NCBI GenBank assembly: GCA_024336345.1
Contig: JANFOG010000014.1
Coordinates: 930,001 to 994,000, forward strand
DNA: 64,000 nucleotides
Source of the DNA: Mariannaea sp. PMI_226
Lineage: Eukaryota > Ascomycota > Sordariomycetes > Hypocreales > Nectriaceae
Direction: 5' to 3'
The notes beneath the pieces were generated by a model. It was not told where the DNA came from. It searched no databases and worked only from the letters and a program-made list of their open reading frames with translations. Shown here in pieces: positions 24,288 through 36,467 of this stretch; position 1 is the stretch's first letter; each line of letters starts with the position of its first letter. A program made the translations under genes and the position numbers.

Positions 24288-25665
24288 ATGCCGGTGATTA
24301 AGTCCAAAACAGCCGGGGAGGGCGAGGCTCCCAAGCAATTCAGCCAACCTTCACGAAAAGGCAAGAAGGCCTGGCGTAAAAACGTCGATGTCACCGAAGT
24401 GGAAGAGGGCCTTGAGCAGTTGAATGAAGAAATCATTCGAGGGTAAGGCCTATCCTGTACTGGAATATGCTCGACTTTATACTGATAAATACTTTGTTAG
24501 AGGTGTGATTCGTGAGAAAGCCTCAGAAGACCTCTTCGTCCTTGACATTAGAGGTGATGCCGCCAACGCGAAAAAATCGAAACATTTCAAGAAGGGTCTT
24601 AAGGCCGATGAAATCATCAACCAGCGCTCTGCCGTTCCCGCTGTCTCTATGCGCAAGCGCCCTAGCGATAAGACCACCAACGGCATCATTCCCGCGAAGC
24701 GCCAACGTACAAACTATGTTTCACCCAAGGAGCTCGCCCGCCTAAAACGAGTTGCCGATGGTGAGCACGAAAACACCGTTGAAGTTAACGACGCTTCCTA
24801 CGACCCCTGGGCTGTTCAGGTCAAGCCTAAGCAGCAGACTGCTAAAAGCTTCATCCCCGAAAAAGAAAACGTCAAGGCACCCAAGTCCATGAAGCAGCAG
24901 CCCATCTCGCTACTCGACAATGGCAAGCATGTTCCCGCCGTCCAGAAGCCGTCCGGTGGATACAGTTACAACCCCATGTTCACTGACTACGAGGCACGTC
25001 TGGCTGAGGAGAGCGAAAAGGCCCTCGAAGCCGAGCGTAAGCGATTGGATGAAGAGAAGAAGGAGCAGGAAAGACAGGAGGCTGTGGCCAGATCTGCTGC
25101 CGAAGCCGAGGCTGCCGAAGCCCGTGCGAATATGTCTGAGTGGGAAGAGGATTCGGAGTGGGAAGGCTTCCAGACTGACGGCGATGACGAGAAGCCGACT
25201 ACCAAACGACCACAGCGCAAGACCCAAACCCAGCGCAACCGCATCAAGCGTCGTAAGGAAGAAGAGCAGTTGGCCAAACACAAAGCCGCCATCAAGGCCC
25301 AACGCCGTCAAGAACACCGCATCTCAGAAATCGCTGAGGAAGTCGAAGAAGACGAGCGCAATCGCGAACTCATTCTTGCCACCGAGCCCGAGGACGATAA
25401 CGCCGTCGCCGAGCTCAAGGACTACAAGCTGCGCCGCAAGCAGCTTGGCAAGTACAAGCTCCCCGAAAATGACCTCGAGCTGGTGCTGCCCGACGAACTG
25501 CAGGACTCATTGCGTTTGCTCAAGCCCGAAGGTAACCTGCTCAAGGATAGATATCGCAGCATGCTCCTGCGCGGCAAGGTGGAGAGTCGCCGGCACATTC
25601 CCTTCAAGAAGCAAGCCAATACAAAGTTTACCGAGAAGTGGACTTACAAGGATTTCACGATATAG
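24288..25665 (+). CDS. NOP53: Ribosome biogenesis protein Nop53
   Basis: A nucleolar 60S assembly factor (Nop53/GLTSCR2/PICT1 family) that recruits the exosome via Mtr4 for 7S-to-5.8S rRNA maturation. Two exons, 24288-24442 and 24501-25665, 439 residues; the 58-bp intron joins EEIIRG to GVIREKASEDLF. The N-terminus has the family stretch SRKGKKAWRKNVDV. The middle is a strongly charged, Ala/Glu-rich coiled coil (about 200-240). An acidic patch SEWEEDSEWEGF is followed by basic runs (RPQRKTQTQRNRIKRRK). The C-terminal block ends HIPFKKQANTKFTEKWTYKDF, which is characteristic. Several long open frames on both strands here are shadows caused by the biased composition. Confidence 0.95.
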
Positions 25666-26062
25666 ATGGGTACTTGGACAAGATGAAAGGGCTGTGTTGG
25701 AGTTTAGCGAACATAAAAAACGATATTTCATGGACTCTGTTAATAATGTTATATTCTGTTCTCAATGGCCATCGAATCCGGTATGGTTCCTGCCCATCTT
25801 CAATTCTATGGTTTATATACACAAGGCAAAGACAAATAAAATGGGAATTCTTCGTCGATTAAAAAAGGGGGTTTTTTTTTTGCTCGTTCCTCAGCCGTGG
25901 AAAGCCAGTTATCAAAATAGAGGGATATTATGGTTGAATGCTGAATCTCGGAGTGTTGTCGTAACTTCGTAGCCCTTTCTCCCCTCCTTTCAATAACAAA
26001 CGCCTTCCCAACACGTACAAGGATTAACTTGGTTGGTCCGTCAATTTTTACACTGTTTCTTT
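25666..26062. other. Convergent 3-prime region (NOP53 / external NADH dehydrogenase)
   Basis: 397 bp with the 3-prime ends of two converging genes and a G5T10 run near 25867-25881. Nothing else is seen. Confidence 0.7.
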
Positions 26063-28180
26063 TTAGAAACTCATCAAATCTGCAAAAGAAGTGAGCATTG
26101 GTACACCTTGAAACGATTAGAAGGGAGATATACCTCGACCAAATAGGCCTCGCTTGGCCCAGTCCATAGCCATGAGACTTCGAGTACGGAAGCTCACACT
26201 CTGAGCGAAATAGACGGACCGCCATGCGTATACAGCCCAGAGTCCGCCAGAAAAGCTGTAGCCATCACCAAGGTCAAAGACTGCCGAGTTTCCGATATAT
26301 GCCAAGCTTCCTAGATGGCGGTACTCGAAGGCCTTATACACGGTAGCGTCAACATCGCCGTTATAGATGTCATTGACGCGTAGCCCCTCGGAAATTCGAG
26401 CTAGCTTGTTGAATTTACGGGCAAGATACTGGCCCTGTTGATGGGCACGCTGAGCTGTGGCTGGTAGAGAGGTCAGCTTACTGTCGATTTGGTTCAGCAG
26501 CTCGCGCAATTCGCCAAAATCTAGAGTTCCCGACTGGTCCTTATCGAATTCATTAAAGAGCTTATCGAGACGCTTGAGATGTGCCACGGATTGGGGGAAT
26601 CGCTTCTTTACGTCACCAGCGACGTCTCGCCAGTCACTGAAATGCAGCTGAAGAGTCTCTGGGTCCTGACCCCTCTTCCAAGCAACGGAGCGGAGGAAGG
26701 TGACGATATGATCAGCTACATTGTTCTGAACTGTAGAACAGTCGCCAATAGCATAGACGTCGCCGAGTGGAGCACCATTTAGGCGGAGATGAGTATCTGT
26801 CTCCAGGGCGTGGCGGTTCGTCTGGAAATCCCCTAGCTTCTCAGAAATAGTCTTGGCGAGCTTGGTCTGAGCAACACCAGTGGACCACAAGCAGAACCCG
26901 ATAGGAAGCTCTTTGGTTATAACAGTGCCGTCGTCTTGTTTTTGGGTGAAAACAATCTTGTCAGGCAAAACCTCCTTGACTCGCGAGTTGGTCATAACGT
27001 TGACTTGGTCGCGAGCGAAGCGGTCCTCAGTGTACTTGGAGACGGTTTCATCGTAGGTATTGAGAATGTGGCTGCGGCTCTGAATAAGATGGACCGAAAT
27101 TTCGTTGCGCAAAAGGCGAGGGAAATGTCTGGTCAAATCTTCATTGAGGAGATCGAAGAGCTCGGCGGCAAACTCAACACCGGTTGGGCCTCCGCCGCTG
27201 ATGACGAATGAGAGAAGGCGCTTGCGCTCTTCGTCTGTGGTGGTCGGTAAACAGGCAAGCTCAAGGTTCTGGATGATCTTATTGCGGATCATGCGAGCAT
27301 CGTTGATGTCCTTGAGGAAGAAGGCATTCTCAAGACCCTTGACGCCGTGTTGGTTGGTCACAGATCCAGTCGCGATGACCAACTTGTCGTATGGCACATA
27401 AAATCTGGTCTCGTTGCCCTGAGCATCCTTCTGAGAGACCTCAACCAGCTTATTGGTGAAGTCAATGTCCTCCGCCTTGGCGCGAATGAAATGGCCTCGA
27501 ACCCGACTCAAAATTCGGCGGATAGGTTCGACAAGAGATCGCATCTCGAGGGTGCCGACAGTCGCGGACGGAAGCATAGGAGTGAAGAGGAAGTAATTGG
27601 CCGGCGAGATAACAGTGACATGGTATTCGTCAGGATTTAGCTCCTTGAGAAGAGCAACGCCACCCCAACCTCCGCCTAGGATGACTAGACGAGGTTTATC
27701 CTTCAACTGGCGCTTCTCCTTCGAGTCATCATCGTCAATATAGACCTCGGCAATGGGTAAGTTCTTGACGCCGCCTCGGCGAGGTTGAAGGGCAAGACAG
27801 GAGACGTCAATATCGCTGTGTGAGGGGTGCTCTTTGTAGGTGCTAGCGTCATATATGAAGAAGGCAAGGACGCCAATGCCAAAGACAGTGATAGAAGTGC
27901 CAACCCAGGCAGCACCGCGGTAACAAAAGTTGAGAAATCTGGATGTGCGCTGTGGTAGCGGCTTGCCTGAGATGGAGCGTACAAAATAATTAGCGGGCAG
28001 TCGTCGACCGCCGTTGCTTACGGTCGTGATGCGAGTGCCAGAAAGCTTCGTAAATGTCCGCAGCTGAGCTGGCTGACGCTGGCGGGCAGCGATGTGGGAT
28101 AGAGCAAGTCGCGAGCTGGCCATTGTCATGGATGGCCCGGCGCGTTCGAGGCGCATTCTCGTCAGAGAAATGGCAGACAT
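26063..28180 (-). CDS. External alternative NADH dehydrogenase with EF-hand
   Basis: A single-chain type II NADH:ubiquinone oxidoreductase of the inner mitochondrial membrane facing the intermembrane space; it oxidises cytosolic NADH without pumping protons. Exons 26134-28180 and 26063-26079, 687 residues. The tiny last exon turns the read-through end into FGRDLMSF, the usual family C-terminus. Features: a basic Ser/Arg-rich presequence, a membrane anchor at about 90-110, the FAD-binding GGGWGG at 169-174, the NADH-binding GGGPTG at about 329-334, and an EF-hand loop at 546-557 with D546, D548, S550, T552 and E557 in calcium-ligand positions. The EF-hand places it with the Ca2+-dependent enzymes such as Neurospora NDE1. 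It lies in tandem behind URK1. Confidence 0.96.
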
Positions 28181-29413
28181 GATTCTGGCAATGGTGTAGC
28201 ACAGCGTTGGGCCTCAACTGACTCGAACAATTGGATACGATACGAGTGGGAAAAGGCGAATTGGGAGAGGGGCTGAGCTAATGGAAGCTCACCATATCGG
28301 TCGCAAGAGCGAGTGGTCAGAAAGGGCACGTCGGCGAGATAGCGAGGCTGAAGAAGCTCAATGGAGGTCGGGGGAGGAAAAAGCGAGAGGCTGCGAACAC
28401 AGATAGCAAGGGGGAGAAGAAAAAAAGTTGAGACCAGGAATGGTTTTAGAGCTTGGTGAGGTATAATGGTGGTGGTGTCGTGGCTGTCATAGGTAAATAA
28501 TGACACTGGATGGGTAAGGTGAGGTACATCCATGGATACTTGGGCACCTACGCCAGGAACACACTTCACCAAGTGCAGCTCTTCCCCTACGTCATAAATT
28601 ACAGGCCATTTCGCGCCCAGGAACAGCTCCATGCCCGCCCCGAACACCGAGAGGCTCCACCGAGCTCTCACACAGCTGGGCTGAAGCCTGCATTACGCTA
28701 CCCTATCCAGGATTTCATGGACGCATGCCAAGTCTCGACATCCATCAGACTGGTCATCCTCTCTCTCTGCCCCGTAATTGAATCTATTTTCATTTTGTCA
28801 ATATGAAGTAATGCCGTAGTGTCCTGGTCTCCCGCCATTGAAGATTACTCTCGGATGAGTAAATCAGTGCCGGCTTCGCACAGTACGTCGACCAACTTAG
28901 TTCGCGGCTCGGCCTTTCTGCCCCGAAAACATCATCTCCGGAATTGTCGGGATGCTTAACGGGCCGTCTCAGGTTCAATGGAGATGCGGTGGATGCCGTC
29001 TAACACATCTCTTTCGTAACTGCTTTGGAGGGCATGTTTCCTTCGTATTTTCCCGCCAAGCTAAATTGAACAGTGCTGTGGAGCAAGTCGTCTCTGCGCT
29101 CTACCCGGTTATCGCTTTGTTGATGATTGTTCTTTGCGATGTCGCCCTGCACGGATAGATCGGCTCCGGTCTATATATGCCTCATGATGTTGGAAAATAT
29201 AGCTCCTGAGGCACCATAAGCTTCGCGTATGAGGTTATCTTTCAAGCTCATATTGTTGTTTGGGCCATTTGTATGTCTATTTGGGACGCACCAATTCGAC
29301 TACCCTATATACTTATCGAGGATCCAGCCACACTACCAACTTGTTCCAACATTTGCCTGTCTCTAGGTTGATCCAACTTTAGCTTGGTTCCATATGCCAA
29401 ATATGTATATCAA
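28181..29413 (-). promoter_or_regulatory. Upstream region of the NADH dehydrogenase
   Basis: 1.2 kb between the NADH dehydrogenase start and the URK1 stop, both on the minus strand. The first 300 bp are pyrimidine-rich on the gene strand, fitting a leader. No gene is supported; the 169-codon frame here is a compositional effect. Confidence 0.5.
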
Positions 29414-31297
29414 TTAGCAGCGGAAATATCGTTTCTCTACCCAGCGCTCATCGGGAGCATCCAACATACTGCAAACTACCACTGTGATGTCGGGGAAGAC
29501 CGATGTCAGCCGGTGAAGTCCAACCTTGCCTGCCGAGTAAGTCGCCAAGACGATGCGATCTTGGGCGACTCCATGATCCACAAGGACTTGAACTGCCATC
29601 AGTGCTGCCCCTCCCCTTGCCATCTGCGTGTCTAGCAATAGTACACTCTCCTGCTGGCCGATATCATCCGGCAGTCGCAAGTAATGAAGCTCCGGCTCTC
29701 CTGTCGAAAGGTCGGACTGGATAAGCATCCGGCCAGTTCGGCAATCAGGAATTGTTTTGCGCAACGCTGGTTCAAATGCTGAGCCACCACGAAGCACAAT
29801 CACAGCGCAGACCTCACCCTTGGGCTCGAGGCCTTGGTATTTGTACCCTTGAGGGGTCTCGATGGTTAACTCCTTGAATTGGACATTGTTCAGGGCTCTG
29901 ATGTGTCATTGTTAGTTCTTGTTGCCATTTCGACCCCAATTTATGCGTCTGATTTTCGGATCTCTTACTGTTCGATGATGAGACTGGCCAATCGATCAAA
30001 ATAGAAGATGAAATCTTCGGCGGATGTGTCTATATTCTGGAGGATGGTGTTCATGAACTTGATTTGAGGTGTGTTGTTGAGGATCACCACTCGATCTGAA
30101 AGCGGTTCCTCCTTACAGGCTGCTTCTAATAGAGAGAGAGCTTCGCGATGGTGTCGAGACTTTTCGAAGAGTTTCTTCTCGATGAACTGAACCATCATAT
30201 CTGAGCAGGGTTGTTAACGTGCTTCTTCATAAGCCGTAGTAAGGCGAGAAACATACCAAGAGCCACACGATTCTCAATGCCCCTCGGAACAATAAGATCG
30301 GCTACTTTCCTTTGGGGTTCGACATACTGGGCAGCTATGTCAGTTTCTCTCTAAACCGGATTCCTCATTGACGCCAGACTGACCTTTTCGAAATTGGGCT
30401 TTACAAAAGCAAACCATTGCTTGATGATACCCTCAATATCGCGACCTCGCTCTCTTACGTCGCGGACAACTGAGATCCAAGATGTCTTAGTTCCAGCTCA
30501 TATCGAAGACTGTGGTTAAACGAATCTTGGGCTGGGAGAACATACTTCTTCGGGACAAACAGGTGTCTCCATCTGCCTCGCAGTATATCTAATATCAATA
30601 TGTTAGTACATCGTGTGGGCTTGCACAAGGGTTTTCACCAAGTTCTCAACGAACCCCTATGTCAAGCAATTCAAGAACCCGCGGATCATATAGGGCGAAA
30701 ATTCCCTCTAATACGAGAACATGAGGCGAGTAGATGGATGTCGTCTGCTCCAGGCGTGCGTGTTTGGAGAATGAGTACACGGGAATCTCCGCTCGCTTTC
30801 TATAGCGAGATTGTTAACTCGGATTTTGACAATCTCCCATGCCAGAGGAGAACGGGTCAGACATACCCGGCTTTGAGATCACGTAATTTGTCCACCAAAA
30901 CGTCGAAGTCAATGGCCTATGCGAGGAGCTGTATCAGAATCCCCCCGATTTTTGTATGAAGTTCATGATTTCTTTGAGGGGACAAGCATACATCTGGAGA
31001 GTCAAAGTCGTACTCGTTGGCAAAAGCGAGCTTAGATTGCGCTGGAGTGAGCGACTTGTAGAATGAGTCCTGAAGAATAATGAGCGGAATTCATTCACCA
31101 CCATGACAGACATCAAGGAATCCAACCATTGACAGAATGACAACCCATGGCAAGTTGAGCTTCTTGACGATAGCTTGGGAAAGCGTCGATTTGCCCGAAC
31201 CCGAGCTGCCAGCCACGCCAATGATGCTGACATCTGCCCATGGCGGCGAGTAATAGGCTCGCTTCTGGATTGTCACATGGCTCTCAAGTCCAGCCAT
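29414..31297 (-). CDS. URK1: Uridine kinase with C-terminal UPRT-like domain
   Basis: Phosphorylates uridine and cytidine to UMP and CMP in pyrimidine salvage. Nine exons: 31127-31297, 30992-31069, 30867-30916, 30655-30799, 30546-30588, 30384-30469, 30257-30326, 29969-30200 and 29414-29897, giving 452 residues with consistent phases. P-loop GSSGSGKST at 30-38; other kinase motifs are SFYKSLTPAQ, NEYDFDSPDAIDFD, VYSFSKHARLEQTTSIYSP, EGIFALYDPRVLELLD and EADGDTCLSRRIVRDVRERGRD. The C-terminal half has the uracil phosphoribosyltransferase fold (VIVLRGGSAFEPALRK, LLLDTQMARGGAALMAV, DERWVEKRYFRC), as in yeast Urk1. Two donors are weak (GTTGGA after exon 1, GTTCGT after exon 4), but the joins are forced by frame and family. 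It is divergent from GID8. Confidence 0.96.
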
Positions 31298-33080
31298 GAT
31301 GGGGAGTAGAGCTAGTGGTAGCTGCCGACGGAGTTTTCGATGCCGGAATGAGACCAGGTGAGGATTTGAGGATTCCAGGCAACGGAGTTCAATTTATTTC
31401 AAGAGGATGAAAACTCCCCAGACAAAAGCAGAATAAGAACAGAAGAATATGCGAGGAGTTTCCGGTTAGCAGCGAGCACGCTGCATCACGCCCAAAGAAT
31501 CAGAGTAGCCCTGCCTCTGGCTCTACGATTTGTGCTGTTCACTGTCTGTGTTGTCGTGGACAGGTGAAAACTGGGTTTGTTCGGACCGAGCCCAGACAGA
31601 GCACGAGATCCACCGGGCACAGCCGAGAGATAGCGAGCAGGAATAGCTGACAAGTCCAAGGCAGACTGAATGAAGAGCACAAATACCAGAGGCGATATAT
31701 TACTACGCAAGCTCTGAAAAAGTGAAAGGAATTGAAGAGCCAAAGTAAAAAAAAGGGAGCAGGGTTGGCAGAAGGGCAGAAGGTTTATGAACGCCTCCCG
31801 CCAGTAGCTGAAGCTGAATTGCAAGAGGGGGCGGTGACCCCCCCAGGTACTTACCTAGCTATACTAAGAAGCCGGGCGTGATGTACCTTCGAGTTATCCA
31901 TCGGGGAACGTAGAATGGCATAACTGTCTACTAATTACCCCAAGATTTGGGTAAGGACCAGGCAAAGAAAGGCACGCGGACAAGGGCTGAGCTGACTCAA
32001 TCCATATCGAGAGATAAGCACTGTGCCGGGGTTGAAAAAGTGACAGCCCATTGACCTTGCTGATCAAAGTAACGTGAATGACTGAGGGTCATGTGTGGCT
32101 TGAGCTGGAACTCCAGGATTAGGCTTCAACCACCGTGCTCTGGCTCTGGCAAACGAGAAGAAGGAAAAGAAAAGAAAAAACCATATTGTTTATACTGTGA
32201 AATGCCACGGCACGTGGCATTCATGCTGGACCACCAGGCAGTTCTACAATTTGCCGCTCTACTAAGCGTTGCTTATGTGTCTCTGAATACTTAGCTCAGA
32301 CTGTGCACTGCTGGTGGAATATTTAGGAGGTACTTTTCCCTAAAATAAAAAGGGCCTAAAAATCGTCTGGAGGAACGAGTCTTCTCCCAAGCTTCTTTGT
32401 AACATGATTCTCATGAGTTGAATGCAAAGCTAATAAGTTGATATTCTATTCTTGATCTTCATTCGTAATGTGAACATTCATAGGCGGGCAAGTCACCGAG
32501 TTGGAGTTAACCTATCTTTACCACGAATGGTGCTTCCGTGCACGCTCAAGCTGCATCGGTTTGTTTGGCACCTTCGGGAGAGCTCTCTGGGCAAGCTCAG
32601 AACCATTCAGTGGCCCTATTGCCTATACCTCAATCATGCATCCCGTGGCTGTCGCCTTTTACCCTGCCCCACGTAAGCTTCTGTTCCACTTAGGCCCTGC
32701 GACATTCAATCCTCAGGCACCACTCAGGGCAAGCTCCTCCCAACCCGTACCATTGTCCCCGTCACATGATTGGCTTACCAACCCCCCCGTCTGGTCCAAG
32801 CTCACCTGGGGCCACGAAAACGGAGCGGCTCTTTTCCTTCGCCCCCAATCATTTCTTTTCCGCATTCCTCTTCTTCATTCTTCCACTCTAAATTCTCCGT
32901 CACCACCAGGTTGCCTTTCGTTGAGACAAAGAGGCTGGCTCTCTTCTCAACTTCCCAAATGCGCTGAATCACTTCTCTCCAGCCTGCTTATCTAGCTACG
33001 GCTTCGCGTGCTTCACCTCAACTATCTCACTCCTCCCTCCCATTGCGTCAAGCTGGTCCTGATCTGGGACCTTCGTGATC
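31298..33080. promoter_or_regulatory. Divergent region URK1 / GID8
   Basis: 1.8 kb between divergent starts. There is a C run and TAGGTACTTACCTA-like units near 31840-31860. No ORF has protein-like character. The 32650-33080 part is pyrimidine-rich and probably the GID8 leader. Confidence 0.5.
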
Positions 33081-34286
33081 ATGGTACAGACTCCTGCATC
33101 AGCTTCAAAGCCTTAGCTGGCCTACTGCAGACGCTAACTGGACGCATAGACGTCCTCCACGTCCACTACAACTCCCATCAAACATGCGTTTGACAAACAG
33201 GTCGAGGATATCAAGTGTCCAAAGAGGTAAGCTTCAAGTCCACGTAACTTCCCAACTTTCCCCCCTCGCTCAGCACACACATTCTCGTTACATGATGAAC
33301 GCTATATCAATGGGAATCTCTCCTAGTATATAATGCGGAGAATACGATATCAATCTTCTTCTTTTCTGATATACGAACAAAATCCCTCTGTTTTAGTCAC
33401 ATGTCTTGTCATCGCAAGCACTAACAGACTATATAGCGACATTAATGCCTTGATCTTGGACTACTTAACCATGGAGGGTTATCCTAACGCCGCTGCCAAT
33501 TTCTCCAAGGAGGCCAATCTTCAGCCACACCAGGACTCGGGCTCCATCCAAGCTCGTCAGGACATCCAGAATTCTATTCATGGTGGAAATATCCAGACCG
33601 CCATCGAGGCGTTGAATGACCTGGATCCTGAGGTAAGCTCCCCTCTTGTACAAATTCTCAACACACAAAACCATCCCAAATGATTAAAACACGAGTTTTA
33701 CATGCACCACTCATAGAGCCTTCGGGCCTTTGATGAGGAACAACCACTTTTCTATGACCTTTTGGTTTCATTCTACGTCTCGTATACATTGTTATGCTTG
33801 AGCACCAAGATCTGACTTGATATATAGATTTTGGATGAGGACAAAGCCTTGCATTTTGCTTTGTTGCGACTGCAACTCATTGAGCTTATCCGTACGTGTA
33901 ATACTACTGGCGGAGACATTGCCCCCGCCCTGAAATTTGCTACGGAGCAACTAGGGCCAAGGGCACCCACGAACCCCAAGTTCTTGGATGACTTGGAGAA
34001 AACCATGGCTCTGCTTTTATTCCCTGCCGATTCGCTTGAGCCCCGCCTCGCTGCGTTGTTACACCCCGATTTACGTCGAGAGGTAGCAGACAATGTCAAT
34101 CGAGCTATTCTGGAGAGACAATCCGATAGACGAGAGGCCGCCATCCGTCAACTTGTCAGAATGCGCGTATGGGCGGAAAATGCGGCACGGGAAAAGGGCA
34201 AGACTCTACCTGATCGCCTAAGTATTGGACTTAGCCCAGAAGCCAATCAATCCGAGAATGGACACGATGCAATGATTACGACATAA
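33081..34286 (+). CDS. GID8: GID complex subunit Gid8 (LisH-CTLH-CRA)
   Basis: A scaffold subunit of the GID/CTLH E3 ubiquitin ligase that degrades gluconeogenic enzymes on glucose return. Proposed exons 33081-33083, 33150-33226, 33437-33632 and 33828-34286, 244 residues. The first exon is only the ATG: donor GTACAG follows at once, and a CTAAC branch-like site and ATAG acceptor precede ACGTCC, giving MTSSTSTTTPIKHAFDKQVEDIK. Alternative in-frame starts in exon 2 are absent. The LisH motif SDINALILDYLTMEGYPNAA starts near residue 27, CTLH follows (DIQNSIHGGNIQTAIEALND), and the C-terminal CRA region is all helical (TMALLLFPAD, LHPDLRREVADNVNRAI). The second and third introns (210 and 195 bp) are longer than most here. 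Family certain; first exon likely. Confidence 0.92.
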
Positions 34287-34712
34287 CAGGGCTATTGCCA
34301 GGCGTTCAATATGTTTTTTATTTTTCGTTAGCGTTGCCTTTTCGTTATTTTAGGGAGTTTTTGGTTGTCCCAGGGATGGGCAGGACGTTTGGAGACAGGA
34401 CTGTCTATATGGCGTTGGGAAGAAATGAATCTTAGTGTATGATCAACATGCGGGCTACTTTACATCTAAGACAAGGTCCCAGGCTTGACTATAAAGACAG
34501 AAGAATAATATAAATTGCCTAGCATCCTTTGACCCATACCATGGGGAGTTTGATTTGATTTTAACCTGCCACATCTGCCTCTCGATGTGACTAAGCCTAA
34601 AAAAGTATATATGTCACTTGTAGACTGACAGCTCAACTAGATACCATTGTTTCTCGACAAAGAAGTGTTTATTTACAAAGTGTTACCCCATGCCCTGAGT
34701 TGTGATACTCAT
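34287..34712. other. Convergent 3-prime region (GID8 / NDUFS4)
   Basis: 426 bp of AT-rich DNA with the 3-prime ends of both converging genes. No further feature is seen. Confidence 0.7.
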
Positions 34713-35439
34713 CTATTTCGTCCTGACCATCTTCAGCTTCTTGGGGGAGTAGAGGAAGTTGTTGGCGTACGCCTTGGGGGAGATCTTCCTCGACTGGGGC
34801 TCCTGAACAAAGTACTCGTAGCCCTGCTTCTCGGCAAAATGAATGGCATCCTCCTTGCTCTTGAAGTTAATGTGCGTTCCCTGCATGAAATCGCCCGAGG
34901 ATTGCCAGCCCATCAGGGGGTTCTCCCATCGGTGGCCCTTGGACAGAATGTCCCAATCCATACGCCATCGCTGGCCGCGCCAGTCGCCGGACTGGGTTGC
35001 TGGCTTGGTCTCCTGGTAGATGCTATTTACCCAATTCTGTTAATCCTGTGCAAGGTGGTAGAGAGCTGTCGTAGAATTTAAACTAACCGGACTGTTCGGG
35101 CTTGGAGTTCCATCGGAGCACCAGAGATGGTCGCCGCAGGAAGAATCTCCTCACTACCGTTCTGAACGCTCTTAGGGACAGGGGTATAGGTACTGAAGAG
35201 GCAATTAGTACATTGTTGACAAGCTATCAATTGAATTCGATATTCGCGTACGAAGTGGCTTTATCAGCGTGAATCTTGTAATCGGGTTCGTTGGTGGTGG
35301 TGCTGGGAGCAGCCGGAACGGTGCCGGTCGACGCAGTAACGGAGCTCTGGAAGCGGCGAGGAGCGGCGGCGAGGGCGACGCGAGATGAAGAAGCGCTTCG
35401 CAGCATGCGAACAGCGCTCTGGGATCGAAGAGAGGCCAT
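34713..35439 (-). CDS. NDUFS4: Complex I accessory subunit NDUFS4 homologue (21 kDa)
   Basis: An accessory subunit of mitochondrial NADH:ubiquinone oxidoreductase, in the matrix arm, required for stable attachment of the NADH-binding module. Exons 35252-35439, 35088-35192 and 34713-35022, 200 residues. The N-terminus (MASLRSQSAVRMLRSASSSRVALAAAPRRFQSS) is a typical matrix presequence with Arg, Ser and Ala and no acidic residue. The core has PVPKSVQNGSEE, QARTVRIYQETKPATQSG, WRMDWDILSKGHRWENPLMGW and the Lys-rich tail AYANNFLYSPKKLKMVRTK, all family landmarks (ETC complex I NDUFS4/NDUFV family). It is divergent from ATP17 across 327 bp. Confidence 0.95.
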
Positions 35440-35766
35440 TGTGGAGGTGTTAGGCGCTCAATTGGGGACGGCTTTGGGCGTTGTTTCGACGGCGACGACT
35501 ACGAACAAATGCGTGGTGGGTTGCGGCGATAATGTCAAGCGGTTGAAGCAAGCTAGAACAGGCGAGCGCTGATTGGCTGATGCGGAGCGACGTTTTGCCG
35601 ACAGCGACCGCCCCGACGAGTGCTTTTCGGCCAAGGTCCTTCAGATCCTCGCGAACCAACGAAACAGAAAATCCGCTCCCCATTGAACAATTGAGCGTCA
35701 CGCAGACCCTCGACGGATCCAACGCGGCAAATCCCCTCAATTCCTTCTTTCGAAACTACCGCCATC
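35440..35766. promoter_or_regulatory. Shared 327-bp promoter NDUFS4 / ATP17
   Basis: The short gap between two divergent nuclear genes for oxidative phosphorylation. GC-rich, with several GCGACG-type stretches near 35490. It is short enough that shared regulatory elements are likely; no site was identified by name. Confidence 0.6.
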
Positions 35767-36467
35767 ATGAGCTTCGTTTCCCGCCGAGCGCTCTCAACGC
35801 TCATCCCCCCCAAGGTAAGCAAGCTCTTTTTTGAAAGGCTCGGTTATGCCCGCTGCCAGACGCCCGGTCCTCCGATCGCTTCCGTCGCTAACGTTGATGT
35901 GCAAAATAGGTCGCTTCTCCCAAGGTACGCAACACAACCCCTGCGCTGTGAATCGCGATGGAATTTATTAGAGGATATGGAATTATCGACGCGAGACTTT
36001 CTCTCACGACTATGCGGCGGCCGACCGACGAAAGCAATCAGTGCACTTGGGAGCTCAGTGGATTCAAAGATCGGAAACTGACAGGATGATTCAACAATAG
36101 GCCATTGGCGCTGCTCCTGATGCCATCCGCATGCAGCGCGTTGTCTCCTTCTACGAGAAGCTTCCCCGAGGTGCTGCTCCCCAGGTCAAGGCCAAGGGTA
36201 TCATCGGAAAGTACCAGGAGAAGCACTTCGGCAAGAACCCCTCGGCCAAGCGTACGGAACCCATTTATCTCACTACTTCATTGCCTACTTATTAATGAAC
36301 GAACGCAGCCATCATTCACGCCATCGTCTTCCTTGTCGCTATCGGCTATGCCCAGAACTACTACTTCCACCTCCGTACGTATCTCATCGAGGGAGAACAT
36401 CCCCACGCCAGTTTTGAGTCTGACTGACCTGGTATAATTAGGCCACCACAAGAACAACGCCCACTAA
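35767..36467 (+). CDS. ATP17: ATP synthase subunit f (Atp17)
   Basis: A small subunit of the Fo stator/dimer region of mitochondrial ATP synthase, in the inner membrane. Five exons: 35767-35814, 35910-35924, 36101-36251, 36309-36374 and 36442-36467, 101 residues. The second exon is a 15-nt microexon encoding VASPK, flanked by good GT and AG sites. The protein starts MSFVSRRALSTLIPPK (presequence), continues IGAAPDAIRMQRVVSFYEKLPRG and IIGKYQEKHFGKNPSAKP, has one membrane helix (IIHAIVFLVAIGYAQNYYF) and ends RHHKNNAH. This matches fungal Atp17 in length and order. Five exons in a 101-codon gene is intron-dense. Confidence 0.95.

Noticed and set aside
24920..25972. 350-codon open frame, plus strand
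   Set aside because: An alternative frame of NOP53. The Ser/Arg/Pro-rich product has no family features, while the NOP53 frame matches its family to the last residue.
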